A stretch of 64,000 nucleotides of DNA from JBPCIX01 sp051005875 (lineage in GTDB: Bacteria > Actinomycetota > CADDZG01 > JAHWKV01), in NCBI GenBank assembly GCA_051005875.1, contig JBPCIX010000077.1:50170-114169 (forward strand). The letters run 5' to 3'. The position numbers were made by a program, and so were the translations under genes. This document shows, piece by piece, positions 7,750-17,320 of this stretch. The first letter of the stretch is position 1. Every line of letters starts with the position of its first letter. Under the pieces are notes generated by a model. The model searched no databases. It had not been told where the DNA came from and saw only the letters and a program-made list of their open reading frames with translations.

Positions 7750-9507
7750 TTACAGATACTGCCCCGTCTTGACCTGCTCAATCGAGCGGGGGTCGCCCTT
7801 CTTGTGTTCCCCAACCAGGGTTCTCACATAGACGATTCGCTCCCCCTTCTTACCTGAAATTCGAGCCCAATCATCGGGGTTGGTTGTGTTGGGCAAATCC
7901 TCATTCTCGTGGTACTCCTGATGAATCGACTCGATGAGGTCCTCGGCCACTATTCCACGGCTGCCGTCTGCGATTGAGCGCTTAATCGCCATTTTCTTCG
8001 CCCTTCGAACTATGTTCTCGATCATTGCCCCGGACGCGAAGTCTTTGAAGTACAGAACTTCTTTGTCGCCGTTGGCGTAGGTGACTTCGAGGAATCGGTT
8101 CTGGTCATTCACCGAGTACATCTCTTCAACCGTCAACCCGATCATGTAGTCGATAGTCTGGCGAAGATCGCCGTCGCCGTTTGCCAGCTGCGATTCATTT
8201 ATTGGAGTTTCAACAGTTAGGTACTTCGAGAAAATGGCCTTGGCGGACTCATAATCAGGGCGTTCGACCTTGATCTTGACGTCAAGCCTGCCGGGGCGAA
8301 GGATGGCCGGGTCGATGAGGTCCTCGCGGTTCGAGGCGCCGATCACCATGACATTTTTCAACGACTCCACCCCGTCGAGTTCTGACAAAAGCTGCGGCAC
8401 GATGGTCGTTTCCACATCACTTGAAATGCCGGAGCCCCTGGTGCGAAAAAGCGACTCCATTTCATCGAAAAACACAATCACCGGAACCCCTTCGGTCGAC
8501 TTTTCCTTGGCCCGCTGAAAAATCATGCGGATTTGCCGTTCGGTTTCGCCGACGTATTTGTTGAGCAGTTCCGGACCTTTGACGTTGAGGAAATAGGCGC
8601 GAATGTCATCGCGCCCGGTCAATTCTTGCGTGCGCTTGGCCAGCGAGTTGGCCACAGCCTTTGCGATCAAGGTCTTGCCGCACCCCGGCGGACCGTAAAG
8701 CAAAACACCCTTGGTGGGAGGCAATTGGTACTCGTGAAAAAGATCGGCGTGCAGGAAGGGAAGCTCCACAGCGTCTCTGAGGGCCTCGATTTGAGCATCC
8801 AATCCCCCGATGGCTGTGTAGTCAATGTCGGGGACCTCTTCCAGAATCAGTTCCTCAACCTCGGGCTTGGGAAGCTTCTCCAACAGGTACCCGGATTTAG
8901 CATCCAGTAGAACGCTGTCGCCTGCGTGAAGCACCTCGTCCATGATTTGAGCAGAAAGGTGGACCACCTTTTCTTCGTCGGCGTGATTAACCACCAAGGC
9001 GCGATCGCTGTCAAGCAACTCCTTCAAAAGCGCCACTTCCCCCTGCTTTTCGTAGTCCAGCGACTCGACGACGTTCAGGGCCTCGTTCAGCATAACTTCT
9101 TGACCCTTGAACATATCGGCGGTATCAACCTCCGGCGAGACATTCACACGGAGCTTACGACCACCGGTGAATACATTCACGGTGCCGTCTTCATTCAAGT
9201 TCAAGAAGACCCCGTAGCCAGACGGAGGCATGGATAGTTTTTCAACTTCCTCGCGCAGGCTCACCAGCTGCTCGCGCGCTTCCTTCAAAAGCGAGGTCAT
9301 CCGCTCGCCCTGGTCATGCGAGCGTGACGATTCGTGGCGAGCCTGAAGAAGTTGGTCCTCCAGTTTGCGAATCTTAAGCGGAGTGTCGGCCAGGCGGCTT
9401 CTAAGAAGGGCCGATTCCTGCTCGAGCTCTTTGATTTGCATCTGCAGCTCGCCGACCTCTTGTTCAAAATCGGCGATTCTGCGCTCGAATTCAGCTGATC
9501 CGCGCAT
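7750..9507 (-). CDS. mpa: Proteasomal AAA ATPase Mpa/ARC
   Basis: 585 aa from the ATG at 9507, chosen because GGGAGG lies 8 nt upstream; an in-frame TTG at 9531 is less likely. In order: an N-terminal coiled coil (about 1-90, charged heptads) that captures Pup, two OB folds (about 95-230), and an AAA domain with Walker A YGPPGCGKTLIAKA and Walker B VIVFFDEMESLF. The C-terminus TGQYL has the penultimate Tyr that docks into the proteasome alpha ring and opens the gate. Hexamers unfold pupylated substrates. It is separated from the dop-pafA operon by the deacetylase gene and followed by trmI. Confidence 0.97.
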   Translation of the reverse strand: MRGSAEFERRIADFEQEVGELQMQIKELEQESALLRSRLADTPLKIRKLEDQLLQARHESSRSHDQGERMTSLLKEAREQLVSLREEVEKLSMPPSGYGVFLNLNEDGTVNVFTGGRKLRVNVSPEVDTADMFKGQEVMLNEALNVVESLDYEKQGEVALLKELLDSDRALVVNHADEEKVVHLSAQIMDEVLHAGDSVLLDAKSGYLLEKLPKPEVEELILEEVPDIDYTAIGGLDAQIEALRDAVELPFLHADLFHEYQLPPTKGVLLYGPPGCGKTLIAKAVANSLAKRTQELTGRDDIRAYFLNVKGPELLNKYVGETERQIRMIFQRAKEKSTEGVPVIVFFDEMESLFRTRGSGISSDVETTIVPQLLSELDGVESLKNVMVIGASNREDLIDPAILRPGRLDVKIKVERPDYESAKAIFSKYLTVETPINESQLANGDGDLRQTIDYMIGLTVEEMYSVNDQNRFLEVTYANGDKEVLYFKDFASGAMIENIVRRAKKMAIKRSIADGSRGIVAEDLIESIHQEYHENEDLPNTTNPDDWARISGKKGERIVYVRTLVGEHKKGDPRSIEQVKTGQYL

Positions 9508-9585
9508 TTTCGGTGCCTCCCACTGAGTCAAGTCTCCAAGTATAAGTTCGTTACGCCCGCTTGCCTGTCTTTCTTTTCGGCGAAT

Positions 9586-10401
9586 TTATTCTCCAGGCGT
9601 ACTATCGGCGGTTGCTTCTGCTTGCATAAGCCTTGCCGAAGTGAGGAAACCAGTATGAGCCACCATCCGATGGTCCGGCCTTACAGATTGGCCCTCGACA
9701 TGCCAGGTTCTGGTGAGATTTTCAAGAGTCAGGATGCAGGTCCACGGGCGTAGCTTCAAGTGTTCCACAAGCTTGCTCACCTGCAGAATCGTAGGCAGGT
9801 AAAAAAGAGCGATCCCGCCCGGGCTGAGGGCGACCTCCACCTGCGGGAGAGCCCTCCAGGGCTCCGGAAGGTCCAGGACCACCCTGTCAACCTCCATCTG
9901 GTCGATAGGCTCATAGAGACTGCCAACTCGGACATCGAAATTCTCCGCCTTGCCCATGAAGCTGTGAATATTGGCCAGGGCCGTCTCGATGAAGTCTTCT
10001 CTTAGATCGAAGGCGCAAACACTCCCCTGCTCCCCGACGGCTCTGAGCAATGCGATAGTCAAAGCGCCCGACCCCACGCCGGCCTCAAGGACTCTCGCTC
10101 CCGGATAGATGTCCGCATGCATCAGGATCATGGCGGCGTCTTTTGGATATATGACCTGGGCGCCCCTGGGCATCTTTAAGACGAAGTCCGCGTAGGTTGG
10201 CCGAAAAACCTGCACGGGCTCATGGCCGGTCGAATTGATCGTTCGCCCCTCAGGCAAGCCGATGATTGCCTCGTGCTCGATGATACCGCGGTGAAAGTGA
10301 AAGGATCCGCCGGTTTGTAGGGTTATGAGGTACCTTCGTCCCTTTGAATCCGTAAGAAGGGCTTTGTCGCCCGCCTGAAATTCCCCTGCCCGGAACACCA
10401 T
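9586..10401 (-). CDS. trmI: tRNA (adenine-N1)-methyltransferase TrmI
   Basis: 271 aa from the ATG at 10401; an upstream alternative start at 10440 adds 13 residues lacking family similarity. N-terminal beta domain, then a Rossmann SAM-binding domain with VLEAGVGSGALTIALLRA, CAFDLREDF and the catalytic-region motif VVLDLPEPW. The enzyme makes m1A58 in the tRNA T loop. Its place directly upstream of mpa is the conserved actinobacterial arrangement, with a 78-nt gap. It is divergent from glnA. Confidence 0.93.
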   Translation of the reverse strand: MVFRAGEFQAGDKALLTDSKGRRYLITLQTGGSFHFHRGIIEHEAIIGLPEGRTINSTGHEPVQVFRPTYADFVLKMPRGAQVIYPKDAAMILMHADIYPGARVLEAGVGSGALTIALLRAVGEQGSVCAFDLREDFIETALANIHSFMGKAENFDVRVGSLYEPIDQMEVDRVVLDLPEPWRALPQVEVALSPGGIALFYLPTILQVSKLVEHLKLRPWTCILTLENLTRTWHVEGQSVRPDHRMVAHTGFLTSARLMQAEATADSTPGE

Positions 10402-10568
10402 TGCCTGAGCATAGCCTCGCGCCGGGAGTACGGCGCACAATTAACCGACTCGTAACAGTCTTGAGACGACCCCGAAACATCCACAAATTACCGTTCCGTC
10501 TGCACGCGAGAGCGCAGAAGTCTTTACAATTCCAAAAAACCGATAAATTCCCTTACAGGAGGACAACG

Positions 10569-11999
10569 ATGGCCGAGCCCCTAAGCACCCCGAAACAGGT
10601 AGTCGATCTGGTAGCCAAAGAAGGCGTCGAGATGGTCGACCTCAGATTCTGCGATCTTCCGGGGCTAATGCAGCACTTCACGATGACCCCGGAACAGTTC
10701 ACGGTCAAAGGGTTCAAGGAGGGCTACGGGTTCGACGGGTCTTCAATCCGGGGGTTCCAGAAAATCCATGAGTCCGACATGCTGCTGTTTCCCGACCCGG
10801 CCACCGCCTTCATAGACCCCTTCCGAACCCACAAGACGCTTGTAATCAATTGCTTCATCGGCGACCCGGTCACCGGCGAGTCCTATTCACGTGACCCGCG
10901 CCACATTGCGAAAAAGGCTGAAGATTTTCTTGCTTCGAGCGGTGTCGCGACCCATTCTTTCTGGGGACCTGAGGCCGAGTTCTACATTTTTGACGACGTC
11001 CGCTTTGACCAAACGCACAACTCCGGCTACTACTACGTAGATTCCGACGAAGGCATTTGGAACTCCGGCCGCGTCGAAGAAGGCGGCAACAAGGGCTACA
11101 AGCCCAGGTACAAAGAAGGCTACTTCCCGATTCCCCCGATGGACAGCCACCAGGACCTACGAAGCGAAATGGTGATCAACCTGCGCAAGGTGGGTATCGA
11201 CGTTGAAGTGCATCACCACGAGGTAGGCACCGCGGGCCAGGCCGAAATCGATATGGGTTTCGGGCCGCTGATGAAGATGGCCGATGCCATCATGAAATAC
11301 AAGTACGTGGTGAAGTCCACGGCGCTTCAGGCAGGCAAAACGGTCACATTCATGCCCAAACCCATCTTCGAAGACAACGGCTCGGGCATGCACGTTCACC
11401 AGAGCCTGTGGAACGACGACAAGCCCCTATTTTTTGGTGAGGGCTATGCCGGACTTTCTGATATGGCTCGTTGGTACATCGGCGGCTTGCTCGAGCATGC
11501 CCCGGCGCTTTTGGCTCTGTGTGCTCCGACAACTAACTCGTACCGGCGGCTGGTGCCCGGCTTCGAGGCCCCGGTTAATCTGGTTTACTCGCAGCGGAAC
11601 CGCTCGGCTGCAGTTCGCATCCCGCTCTACTCGAATTCCCCCAAAGCAAAGCGGATCGAATTCAGGTGCCCCGACCCATCGTGCAATCCGTACCTGGCGT
11701 TCTCGGCAATGCTGATGGCTGGTCTAGACGGCATCAAGCGCAACATCGAACCCCGCGAGCCCGTAAGCCGGGACATGTACGAGTTGGGCACCGACGAAGC
11801 AGCCCAGGTGCCACAGGTGCCCGCTGATCTCGGAGAAGCCCTGGATGCGTTGGAGAAGGATCACGATTTCCTACTGCAAGGCGGAGTCTTCACCAGCGAC
11901 TTAATTGAGACCTGGATTGACTTCAAAAGGGACAGCGAAATCACAGAAGTAAATCTGCGTCCCCACCCATGGGAATTTCACCTATATTACGATATTTAG
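10569..11999 (+). CDS. glnA: Glutamine synthetase type I
   Basis: 476 aa starting at the ATG at 10569, with a perfect AGGAGG seven nt upstream; the longer open frame to 10401 is not used. It condenses glutamate, ammonia and ATP. Motifs: DGSSIRGFQ, FWGPEAEFYIFD, the metal site EVGTAGQAEID, GSGMHVHQSLW, the NRSAAVRIP region and RCPDPSCNPYLAF. MYELGTDEA matches the segment carrying the adenylylated Tyr of GSI-beta enzymes, so control by GlnE-type adenylylation is expected. It is divergent from trmI with a 167-bp shared upstream region. Confidence 0.97.
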   Translation: MAEPLSTPKQVVDLVAKEGVEMVDLRFCDLPGLMQHFTMTPEQFTVKGFKEGYGFDGSSIRGFQKIHESDMLLFPDPATAFIDPFRTHKTLVINCFIGDPVTGESYSRDPRHIAKKAEDFLASSGVATHSFWGPEAEFYIFDDVRFDQTHNSGYYYVDSDEGIWNSGRVEEGGNKGYKPRYKEGYFPIPPMDSHQDLRSEMVINLRKVGIDVEVHHHEVGTAGQAEIDMGFGPLMKMADAIMKYKYVVKSTALQAGKTVTFMPKPIFEDNGSGMHVHQSLWNDDKPLFFGEGYAGLSDMARWYIGGLLEHAPALLALCAPTTNSYRRLVPGFEAPVNLVYSQRNRSAAVRIPLYSNSPKAKRIEFRCPDPSCNPYLAFSAMLMAGLDGIKRNIEPREPVSRDMYELGTDEAAQVPQVPADLGEALDALEKDHDFLLQGGVFTSDLIETWIDFKRDSEITEVNLRPHPWEFHLYYDI

Positions 12000-12007
12000 G
12001 GTCGGGG

Positions 12008-12037
12008 CCGAACCTAAACACTCCGAACCTAAACACA
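12008..12037. repeat. Two tandem 15-bp units in the glnA/nadE convergent gap
   Basis: CCGAACCTAAACACT (12008-12022) is followed at once by a copy differing only in the last base (12023-12037). The repeat lies 8 nt after the glnA stop. No clear hairpin terminator was found in this 46-bp gap. Confidence 0.9.
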
Positions 12038-12045
12038 CTGGTGGG

Positions 12046-13728
12046 TTAATACTGCTTGTAGTGATTGGTTATCGGTAGGCGGCGGTCTTTGCCGAAGGCT
12101 CTTTGAGTGATCTTTATTCCGGGAGCGGCCTGACGACGCTTATATTCGGCTTTGTCGACCATCTCTATTACGCGGCCTACTGTTTCGGGATCGAATCCTA
12201 AGGCCACGATCTGTTTGCCTGACAGGTCTTGCTCTACGTAGGCTTCGAGAATCGGGTCGAGGACGTCGTAGGGCGGCAGCGAGTCGGTGTCGAGCTGATC
12301 GGGCCGCAGTTCCGCCGTCGGGGGGCGATCAATTATTGATTCCGGAATAGCGCGCCCATGTTGGTTTCGGAAGCGGGCCAGTTTGTAAACGAGGGTTTTC
12401 GGGACATCCTTCAGCACCGCAAAGCCCCCCGCCATATCTCCGTACAATGTGGCGTACCCCACTGACAGCTCCGACTTGTTTCCCGTCGAAAGCACCATCC
12501 GGCCGGTCTTGTTTGAGACGGCCATCCATAGCAGCCCTCTGATGCGAGCCTGAACGTTCTCTTCTGCAAGGCCAATTTCCGTCTTGCGGAACATCCTCGC
12601 CAGGGTCTCGGTTATCACCTCGAAGGCAAGCTTGATAGGCAAGGTCTCGAGCCGGATCCCGAGGTTGTCTGCAAGCTTGGTCGCATCACGCATGCTTTGA
12701 CCGGATGTGAATTCGCTCGGGTTCGAGATACCCAGGACACTTCGCGGACCAAGAGCGTCGACCGCGATTGCTGCAGTGAGGGCCGAATCTATTCCCCCGG
12801 ATAGACCGATGAGGACCTTATCGAATCCATTCTTGCCGATGTAGTCACGGACACCCAGAACCAGCGCTTGATACACCTCGGCGTCTTCGTCCAACTCTGC
12901 CGCAATCGCTGCCCTGACACTTGAGCGCTCGGGATCTTTAGAAACTCCCAGGTCGGCGATCCGGCCTTCGGGGGGCGCCTTGTCTTTCGGAGCATCCTCA
13001 GGCAGCTCAATATCCAAAACCAACAGTTCTTCTTGAAACTGAGCGGCCCTGGCAAGAAGCTCTCCGCGATGATCGCAGACGAAAGAGCTCCCATCAAAAA
13101 CCAACTCATCCTGGCCCCCAACAAGGTTTACGTAGGCGATAGTGATGTCATTTTCCATGGCCCTCTCGCGAACCAGTTCCTGGCGCTTACGGCCCTTGCC
13201 GACGTGGTAGGGGGATGCATTCAAATTGATTACCAACGAAGCGCCTGCTTTGGCGCAGTCGGAATGGGGACCATCAGCAGACCAGATGTCCTCGCAAATC
13301 GTTACACCGAACAGGCCTCGGTTGAATTCGGCCAGAAGGATTGACTTTCCCGGTTTGAAGTACCTTTCCTCGTCAAAGACTCCGTAGTTGGGCAGAATCT
13401 GCTTGCGATAAATACCCCTTACCTGTTGGTCGGCAACAATTGCGGCGGCGTTGAAGATGCTCATGGGGCCGTCGGAATCAACGAAACCAACAATCGCCAC
13501 GATCCCCTCGATCTCAGCAGCCAAGGCGTTCAAAGCCCGTTGGTTGTCCTCGATGAACCCCCGCTTCAGCAGAAGGTCCTCCGGCGGGTACCCGGTCAGG
13601 GCAAGCTCAGGAAAGCACACAACGTCCGCACCTGCATCTTTAGCAGCGGCCAAGGACTTTAGGATTACGTCCCGATTTTCGTCGAGACCGCCAACCACGG
13701 AGTTGATTTGAGCAAGAGCTAACCGCAT
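12046..13728 (-). CDS. nadE: Glutamine-dependent NAD+ synthetase NadE
   Basis: 560 aa, a two-domain enzyme. The N-terminal nitrilase-type glutaminase (about 1-260) contains the Glu in CFPELALTGYPPED, the Lys in YRKQILPNYGVFDE and the catalytic Cys in VTICEDIW. The C-terminal synthetase (about 290-560) has the ATP pyrophosphatase loop GLSGGIDSALTAAIA and STGNKSELSVGYATLYGD. It converts deamido-NAD to NAD using glutamine, a fitting neighbour for glnA, to which it is convergent. Single gene; ATG start at 13728. Confidence 0.97.
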   Translation of the reverse strand: MRLALAQINSVVGGLDENRDVILKSLAAAKDAGADVVCFPELALTGYPPEDLLLKRGFIEDNQRALNALAAEIEGIVAIVGFVDSDGPMSIFNAAAIVADQQVRGIYRKQILPNYGVFDEERYFKPGKSILLAEFNRGLFGVTICEDIWSADGPHSDCAKAGASLVINLNASPYHVGKGRKRQELVRERAMENDITIAYVNLVGGQDELVFDGSSFVCDHRGELLARAAQFQEELLVLDIELPEDAPKDKAPPEGRIADLGVSKDPERSSVRAAIAAELDEDAEVYQALVLGVRDYIGKNGFDKVLIGLSGGIDSALTAAIAVDALGPRSVLGISNPSEFTSGQSMRDATKLADNLGIRLETLPIKLAFEVITETLARMFRKTEIGLAEENVQARIRGLLWMAVSNKTGRMVLSTGNKSELSVGYATLYGDMAGGFAVLKDVPKTLVYKLARFRNQHGRAIPESIIDRPPTAELRPDQLDTDSLPPYDVLDPILEAYVEQDLSGKQIVALGFDPETVGRVIEMVDKAEYKRRQAAPGIKITQRAFGKDRRLPITNHYKQY

Positions 13729-13927
13729 AACGCACCAAGCCTAGCCGGAGTTTCTTGGACCTGAGCCCTCTTCACTGTGTTTGCTCATTGGTGACCGCTC
13801 ACCATCGCAAGCTTTTGCGGTGCCACTGGAGGTCATCGATGAGGCGGTAAACCTGATTGAAACCGGCGCAATCACGAATCATGAGTACGACCTAGACTGG
13901 CCGGCGGTCACGGCGAGCTGGCACCTC

Positions 13928-13933
13928 TATAAT
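13928..13933 (+). promoter_or_regulatory. -10 box of the tRNA-Leu promoter
   Basis: A perfect TATAAT ends 22 nt before the mature tRNA 5' end, leaving room for a short 5' leader. The -35 region at the right distance (CGGTCA at 13905-13910) is a poor match. Confidence 0.5.
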
Positions 13934-13955
13934 CGACCATTGCCTCAAGCATTCG

Positions 13956-14040
13956 GTCGGAGTGGCGGAACTTGGTAGACGCGCTAGGTTGAGGGCCTAG
14001 TGGGCGCATAGCCCATAGGGGTTCAAATCCCCTCTCCGAC
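13956..14040 (+). tRNA. tRNA-Leu (anticodon GAG)
   Basis: An 85-nt cloverleaf. Acceptor strands are GTCGGAG (13956-13962) and CTCCGAC (14034-14040); the D-arm segment is TGGCGGAACTTGGTAGACGC. Anticodon stem CTAGG/CCTAG encloses loop TTGAGGG with anticodon GAG. A long variable arm (TGGGCGCATAGCCCAT) shows the class II shape expected for Leu. The T arm is GGGGTTCAAATCCCC. CCA is not encoded. The 3' end is tandemly repeated just downstream. Confidence 0.96.
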
Positions 14041-14072
14041 ACTCTCCCCTCTCCGACACTCCCCTCTCCGAC
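14029..14072. repeat. Tandem repeats of the tRNA 3' end
   Basis: CCCCTCTCCGACACT starts at 14029 inside the tRNA (T-stem plus acceptor 3' strand), recurs at 14046-14060, and partly again at 14061-14072 (CCCCTCTCCGAC). The first two copies are 17 nt apart, the next 15. The extra copies could compete for pairing with the 5' acceptor strand in the precursor. Confidence 0.92.
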
Positions 14073-14102
14073 GCCATCCGGGCACTTGGTCGCTGCCTAA
14101 AA

Positions 14103-15671
14103 TCAGGGCTCAATCTCGAACCGGCTCACTTGAAAACCGCCGAGCCTGTCTACGTAGAAGTTTTTCACTTTCGCGGATGCCGCATAGTGGTTGCGAAAGT
14201 GGCCGATAGGGATCATCGACAGATCCTCCAGGTTCTTTTTCTCGAGCTGTTGATATAGCTGCAGCCTCGTCTTGGGATTTGGCTCGGATCGAGCCTTCAC
14301 TATTAGCTCGTCTACGTCCGGCCTGGAGAACCCGGTGTAGTTATCTTGCGAGCCCGTCCGAAACATCGGAGCGACGAACCAATCGGCGCGCGGATAATCG
14401 GCGGCCCAACCCAGTCGAAAGATGTCGTGGCCTTTTTCGTCGAGCTTGCGGTAAAGGCCGGGCAGATCAGCCGGTTGGGGCACAATCGACAAACCTGCCT
14501 CAGCCAGATCAGTTTGAATCGCCTTTACGAACTCGTCCTGAGGCCCCCCCGCCTGATAGTCAAAGCCTGCCGGGAGCACTCCCCCGGCAGGGTAGACCTG
14601 AGCAATCAACGCCTTGGCCCCGCCGGGATCGTATCGGCAGTAGTCGCCGCATGCGCTGGGCGCCCCGTGGAGCCCCGGTGGCGTCAGCCCCGTCGCCGGC
14701 ACAAGCACGTTGTCATAAATTTCGTGAGCAATTGAAGGCCGGTTGATAGCCAGGCTCACGGCTCGCCTTATCCTGATATCGGGAAATTTGGCGACGTTGA
14801 ATCCGATATAGATGCCCGCCGCGACCGGCGAAAACCCCGCTTTTCCGTATTTGGCCTCGGCTGAGGCGATGCTACCGGGCGGCGCTTCCGCTATGTCAAT
14901 AAGGCCCGACTCAAAATCTCGCCAGGCCGAGGACGCCTGGTCGTAAACAAGAAAAGCAATTGACGCTATCGAGGGTTTCTTGCCACGGTAGCCGTCGAAT
15001 CGTCCCAACACAAAATCTCCGCCGGCGGGATTTGCCGCTTTTACTTTGTACGGCCCCAGGCCGATGGGGGTCCTTCGGAATGTCTCAGGATTGGCCAAAA
15101 ATTCGGCTTGTGGGACAGGCGTCGTAGCCGGATTTGTGAGCACATAAGGAAACTCGAACCACGGAGCGATCAGTCGGAACTCGACCGCGTCGTCGCCGAT
15201 TGTCCTTATCCCCTCTAACTCTGCTGCTGTTCCGGCTTTGTTGACCGCTTCGTAGCCGGCTACCTGATCTAGAAGATAAGCGACCTCGGAACCTGTGTCG
15301 CGCTGCGCTAGACGGTTTAACGAAAACCGAACATCTTCTGCCAATAGGGCCCGGCCATTGTGGAACTTAACGCCCGGCCTCAGATGAAAAATGAATCGCG
15401 AGCCGTTGTCGAGAGTCTCCCAACGGTCCGCCAACGCCGGGGCCAATGCGAGCGTTTTGGGATCGAACGTGACCAGGGTTTCGAAGACTTGGCGGGCTAC
15501 AAGAATTGCCGCCGGATCATTCAGATGGGCCGGATCCAATGAAGATGGCTGCTTGACGGCTATACGGATCTGCGCATCGGAGGACGGCTCTGGCGCCCTT
15601 CGCCCCGCCACGGCGCATGAAGAAACTAAAACCAAAACTGCGGCAAGCGCAGCCGGTGATGAGTGACGCAC
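14103..15671 (-). CDS. Family 5 solute-binding lipoprotein, copy 3
   Basis: 522 aa from a GTG that overlaps the previous stop by one base (TAGTG). A short hydrophobic signal ends in the lipobox VSSC (Cys about 19), so the protein is probably a surface lipoprotein. The rest is the DppA/OppA-like SBP_bac_5 fold, including WETLDNGSRFIFHLRPGVKF and FHNGRALLAEDVRFSLNRLA, plus GWAADYPRADWF near the C-terminal lobe. Such proteins normally feed peptides or nickel to ABC permeases, but no permease or ATPase gene lies nearby. It is the last of three tandem paralogues. Ligand unknown. Confidence 0.88.
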   Translation of the reverse strand: MRHSSPAALAAVLVLVSSCAVAGRRAPEPSSDAQIRIAVKQPSSLDPAHLNDPAAILVARQVFETLVTFDPKTLALAPALADRWETLDNGSRFIFHLRPGVKFHNGRALLAEDVRFSLNRLAQRDTGSEVAYLLDQVAGYEAVNKAGTAAELEGIRTIGDDAVEFRLIAPWFEFPYVLTNPATTPVPQAEFLANPETFRRTPIGLGPYKVKAANPAGGDFVLGRFDGYRGKKPSIASIAFLVYDQASSAWRDFESGLIDIAEAPPGSIASAEAKYGKAGFSPVAAGIYIGFNVAKFPDIRIRRAVSLAINRPSIAHEIYDNVLVPATGLTPPGLHGAPSACGDYCRYDPGGAKALIAQVYPAGGVLPAGFDYQAGGPQDEFVKAIQTDLAEAGLSIVPQPADLPGLYRKLDEKGHDIFRLGWAADYPRADWFVAPMFRTGSQDNYTGFSRPDVDELIVKARSEPNPKTRLQLYQQLEKKNLEDLSMIPIGHFRNHYAASAKVKNFYVDRLGGFQVSRFEIEP

Positions 15672-17320
15672 TAGCCGGGCATCAGATCTCGGAGATTCGG
15701 GTCCCCGTACACGTCCACGCGCTGGAGCGGCCTAGGCCCTGCGGAGCGGACTCCATGAGCGAACGCGAACTGATTCTGGCCAAACCACATTGGAATGACG
15801 GGCATTTGTTCACACAGAGTCTGCGCCGCGGCAGCGTAGGCCTGTCGCCTTTCAGAATCGTTGACCGTCGACCGGGCCTTTTTCAGCAAACCATCAAACT
15901 GGGGGTCAGAAAACTTCGTGAAGTTGTCGAGGCTGCCGGTTTCAAAAAGGGGTTGGAAAATAGCCTCGGGAGAAGGATACTTAACCGCCCAGGCCAACCT
16001 GAACGGGCCGTCAGCGCCTGGACCTGCGAGATAATCCAGGTAACTCTTCCATTCCATGGGCCTCAACTCGCTGCTTATCCCAATGTTTTTGCGCCACTGA
16101 TCGGATACCTTCTGAAGCCACTTCTCATGTCCGCCGTCGGAGTTTAAATAGATAGGAAGCGTCTTACCCGTAGGGCTCGGCCCCGAACCCGCAAGCTCTT
16201 GTTTGGCCTTGCCCTGCTCGGCTGTTGGTCCTACCGATTTGCTACAACCAGCAGCGGCGCCGTCGAGGCCTGCGCTCGGAGGCAGAAATCCCGTCGCAGG
16301 AATTCGAGACTCTGCAAGCAGGCCCTTGATAATGGACCTGCGATCAATTGATGCCGATAGAGCTCTTCTTACTCCGGGCTGGTCGAACGGAGCTTGAGTT
16401 ACGGGCAGACCCACATAGGCGAAATAGCCTGTCGGCCCTGCAGAAACCCTGTTTCGTACCAGCCGAGTTCCGGACAAGGACTCAAGAGGGACCGGTGCGA
16501 CATCTGCCTGGGCTTGGTCGAGCAGTTTTGCAGCCGCTTTTTCGTCGGCTGCAACCTTCAAAACAACCTTCCCAAACTTCCCGGCGCCACCGCCTGCGTA
16601 GGATTTATTGGCGCCGTAGTAGTCATTGAACCGAACCAGGCGAAGGTCCTGACCCTTGGTCCAGGGTGATTCAACCAAGTAAGGTCCCGTACAAATTGGC
16701 TTCGCGGCAAACGCTTCGGGAGCGCCGGCAACCGCTTCTCGCGGAATCGCAGCGCCTGCCGAGGGATTCGCCAGCACGGCGGGAAGCTCCGCGTTGGCTT
16801 CTACCAGCGATATTTCGAGGAGGTGCGGATCAGGCGCTTTGACGCCCGCCAGAGACGTAGCTTGGCCGGCTCGAACTTCGGGATATCCGACCACCTTCTC
16901 GAAAAGGAAGTGCTGCGGTGAGCCGTTTGCAGGACTGACAAACCGAGAAAGGGACCACACGTAATCCTCGGCAGTAACCTCGCGCCCGTTGTGAAATTTG
17001 ACGCCCGGTCGAAGCTTGAAAGTTATGGTTTTAGCGTCATCCGAAATCGTCCAGGACTCGGCTATAGCCGGCCTCAGGGTGGCGGTCTGAGAATCCGAGC
17101 CGACCAGGGAGTCGCATATTTGCTTGATCACAAATGTTCCCCATCGACTCGAAGCCTGAGTAGGATCGATTGATTCCGGATCTGTAATGGCAACCCGGAG
17201 CGTCTGGTCCCTAGCCGGCGGGCCGGGGATGTCCGGGCGCTCGGTGACAGAATTTGTTCCGCCACAGGCGACGCCGGCAAGGCCCAGCGCAGAAATTAAG
17301 ATCCAGCGTCTGAAATTCAT
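15671..17320 (-). CDS. Family 5 solute-binding lipoprotein, copy 2
   Basis: 549 aa from the ATG at 17320, which overlaps the upstream stop (ATGA); an open frame extends to 17491 but that part is only the shadow of the preceding gene. Lipobox LAGVAC with Cys about 20. SBP_bac_5 signatures include SWTISDDAKTITFKLRPGVK and FHNGREVTAEDYVWSLSRFV, and AWAVKYPSPEAIFQPLFETG near the end. Similarity to its neighbours indicates local gene duplication followed by divergence. Role in uptake or in surface binding is inferred only. Confidence 0.88.
   Translation of the reverse strand: MNFRRWILISALGLAGVACGGTNSVTERPDIPGPPARDQTLRVAITDPESIDPTQASSRWGTFVIKQICDSLVGSDSQTATLRPAIAESWTISDDAKTITFKLRPGVKFHNGREVTAEDYVWSLSRFVSPANGSPQHFLFEKVVGYPEVRAGQATSLAGVKAPDPHLLEISLVEANAELPAVLANPSAGAAIPREAVAGAPEAFAAKPICTGPYLVESPWTKGQDLRLVRFNDYYGANKSYAGGGAGKFGKVVLKVAADEKAAAKLLDQAQADVAPVPLESLSGTRLVRNRVSAGPTGYFAYVGLPVTQAPFDQPGVRRALSASIDRRSIIKGLLAESRIPATGFLPPSAGLDGAAAGCSKSVGPTAEQGKAKQELAGSGPSPTGKTLPIYLNSDGGHEKWLQKVSDQWRKNIGISSELRPMEWKSYLDYLAGPGADGPFRLAWAVKYPSPEAIFQPLFETGSLDNFTKFSDPQFDGLLKKARSTVNDSERRQAYAAAAQTLCEQMPVIPMWFGQNQFAFAHGVRSAGPRPLQRVDVYGDPNLRDLMPG

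Noticed and set aside
13781..13978. 65-codon plus-strand ORF upstream of and running into the tRNA-Leu gene
   Set aside because: It overlaps the tRNA, has no ribosome-binding site and no family resemblance. A perfect TATAAT for the tRNA lies within it. The 227-bp gap from 13729 to 13955 otherwise shows nothing.
14029..14072. Attachment site of an integrated element at tRNA-Leu
   Set aside because: The repeats are tandem and adjacent, with no integrase or foreign genes between them. Microduplication explains them better.
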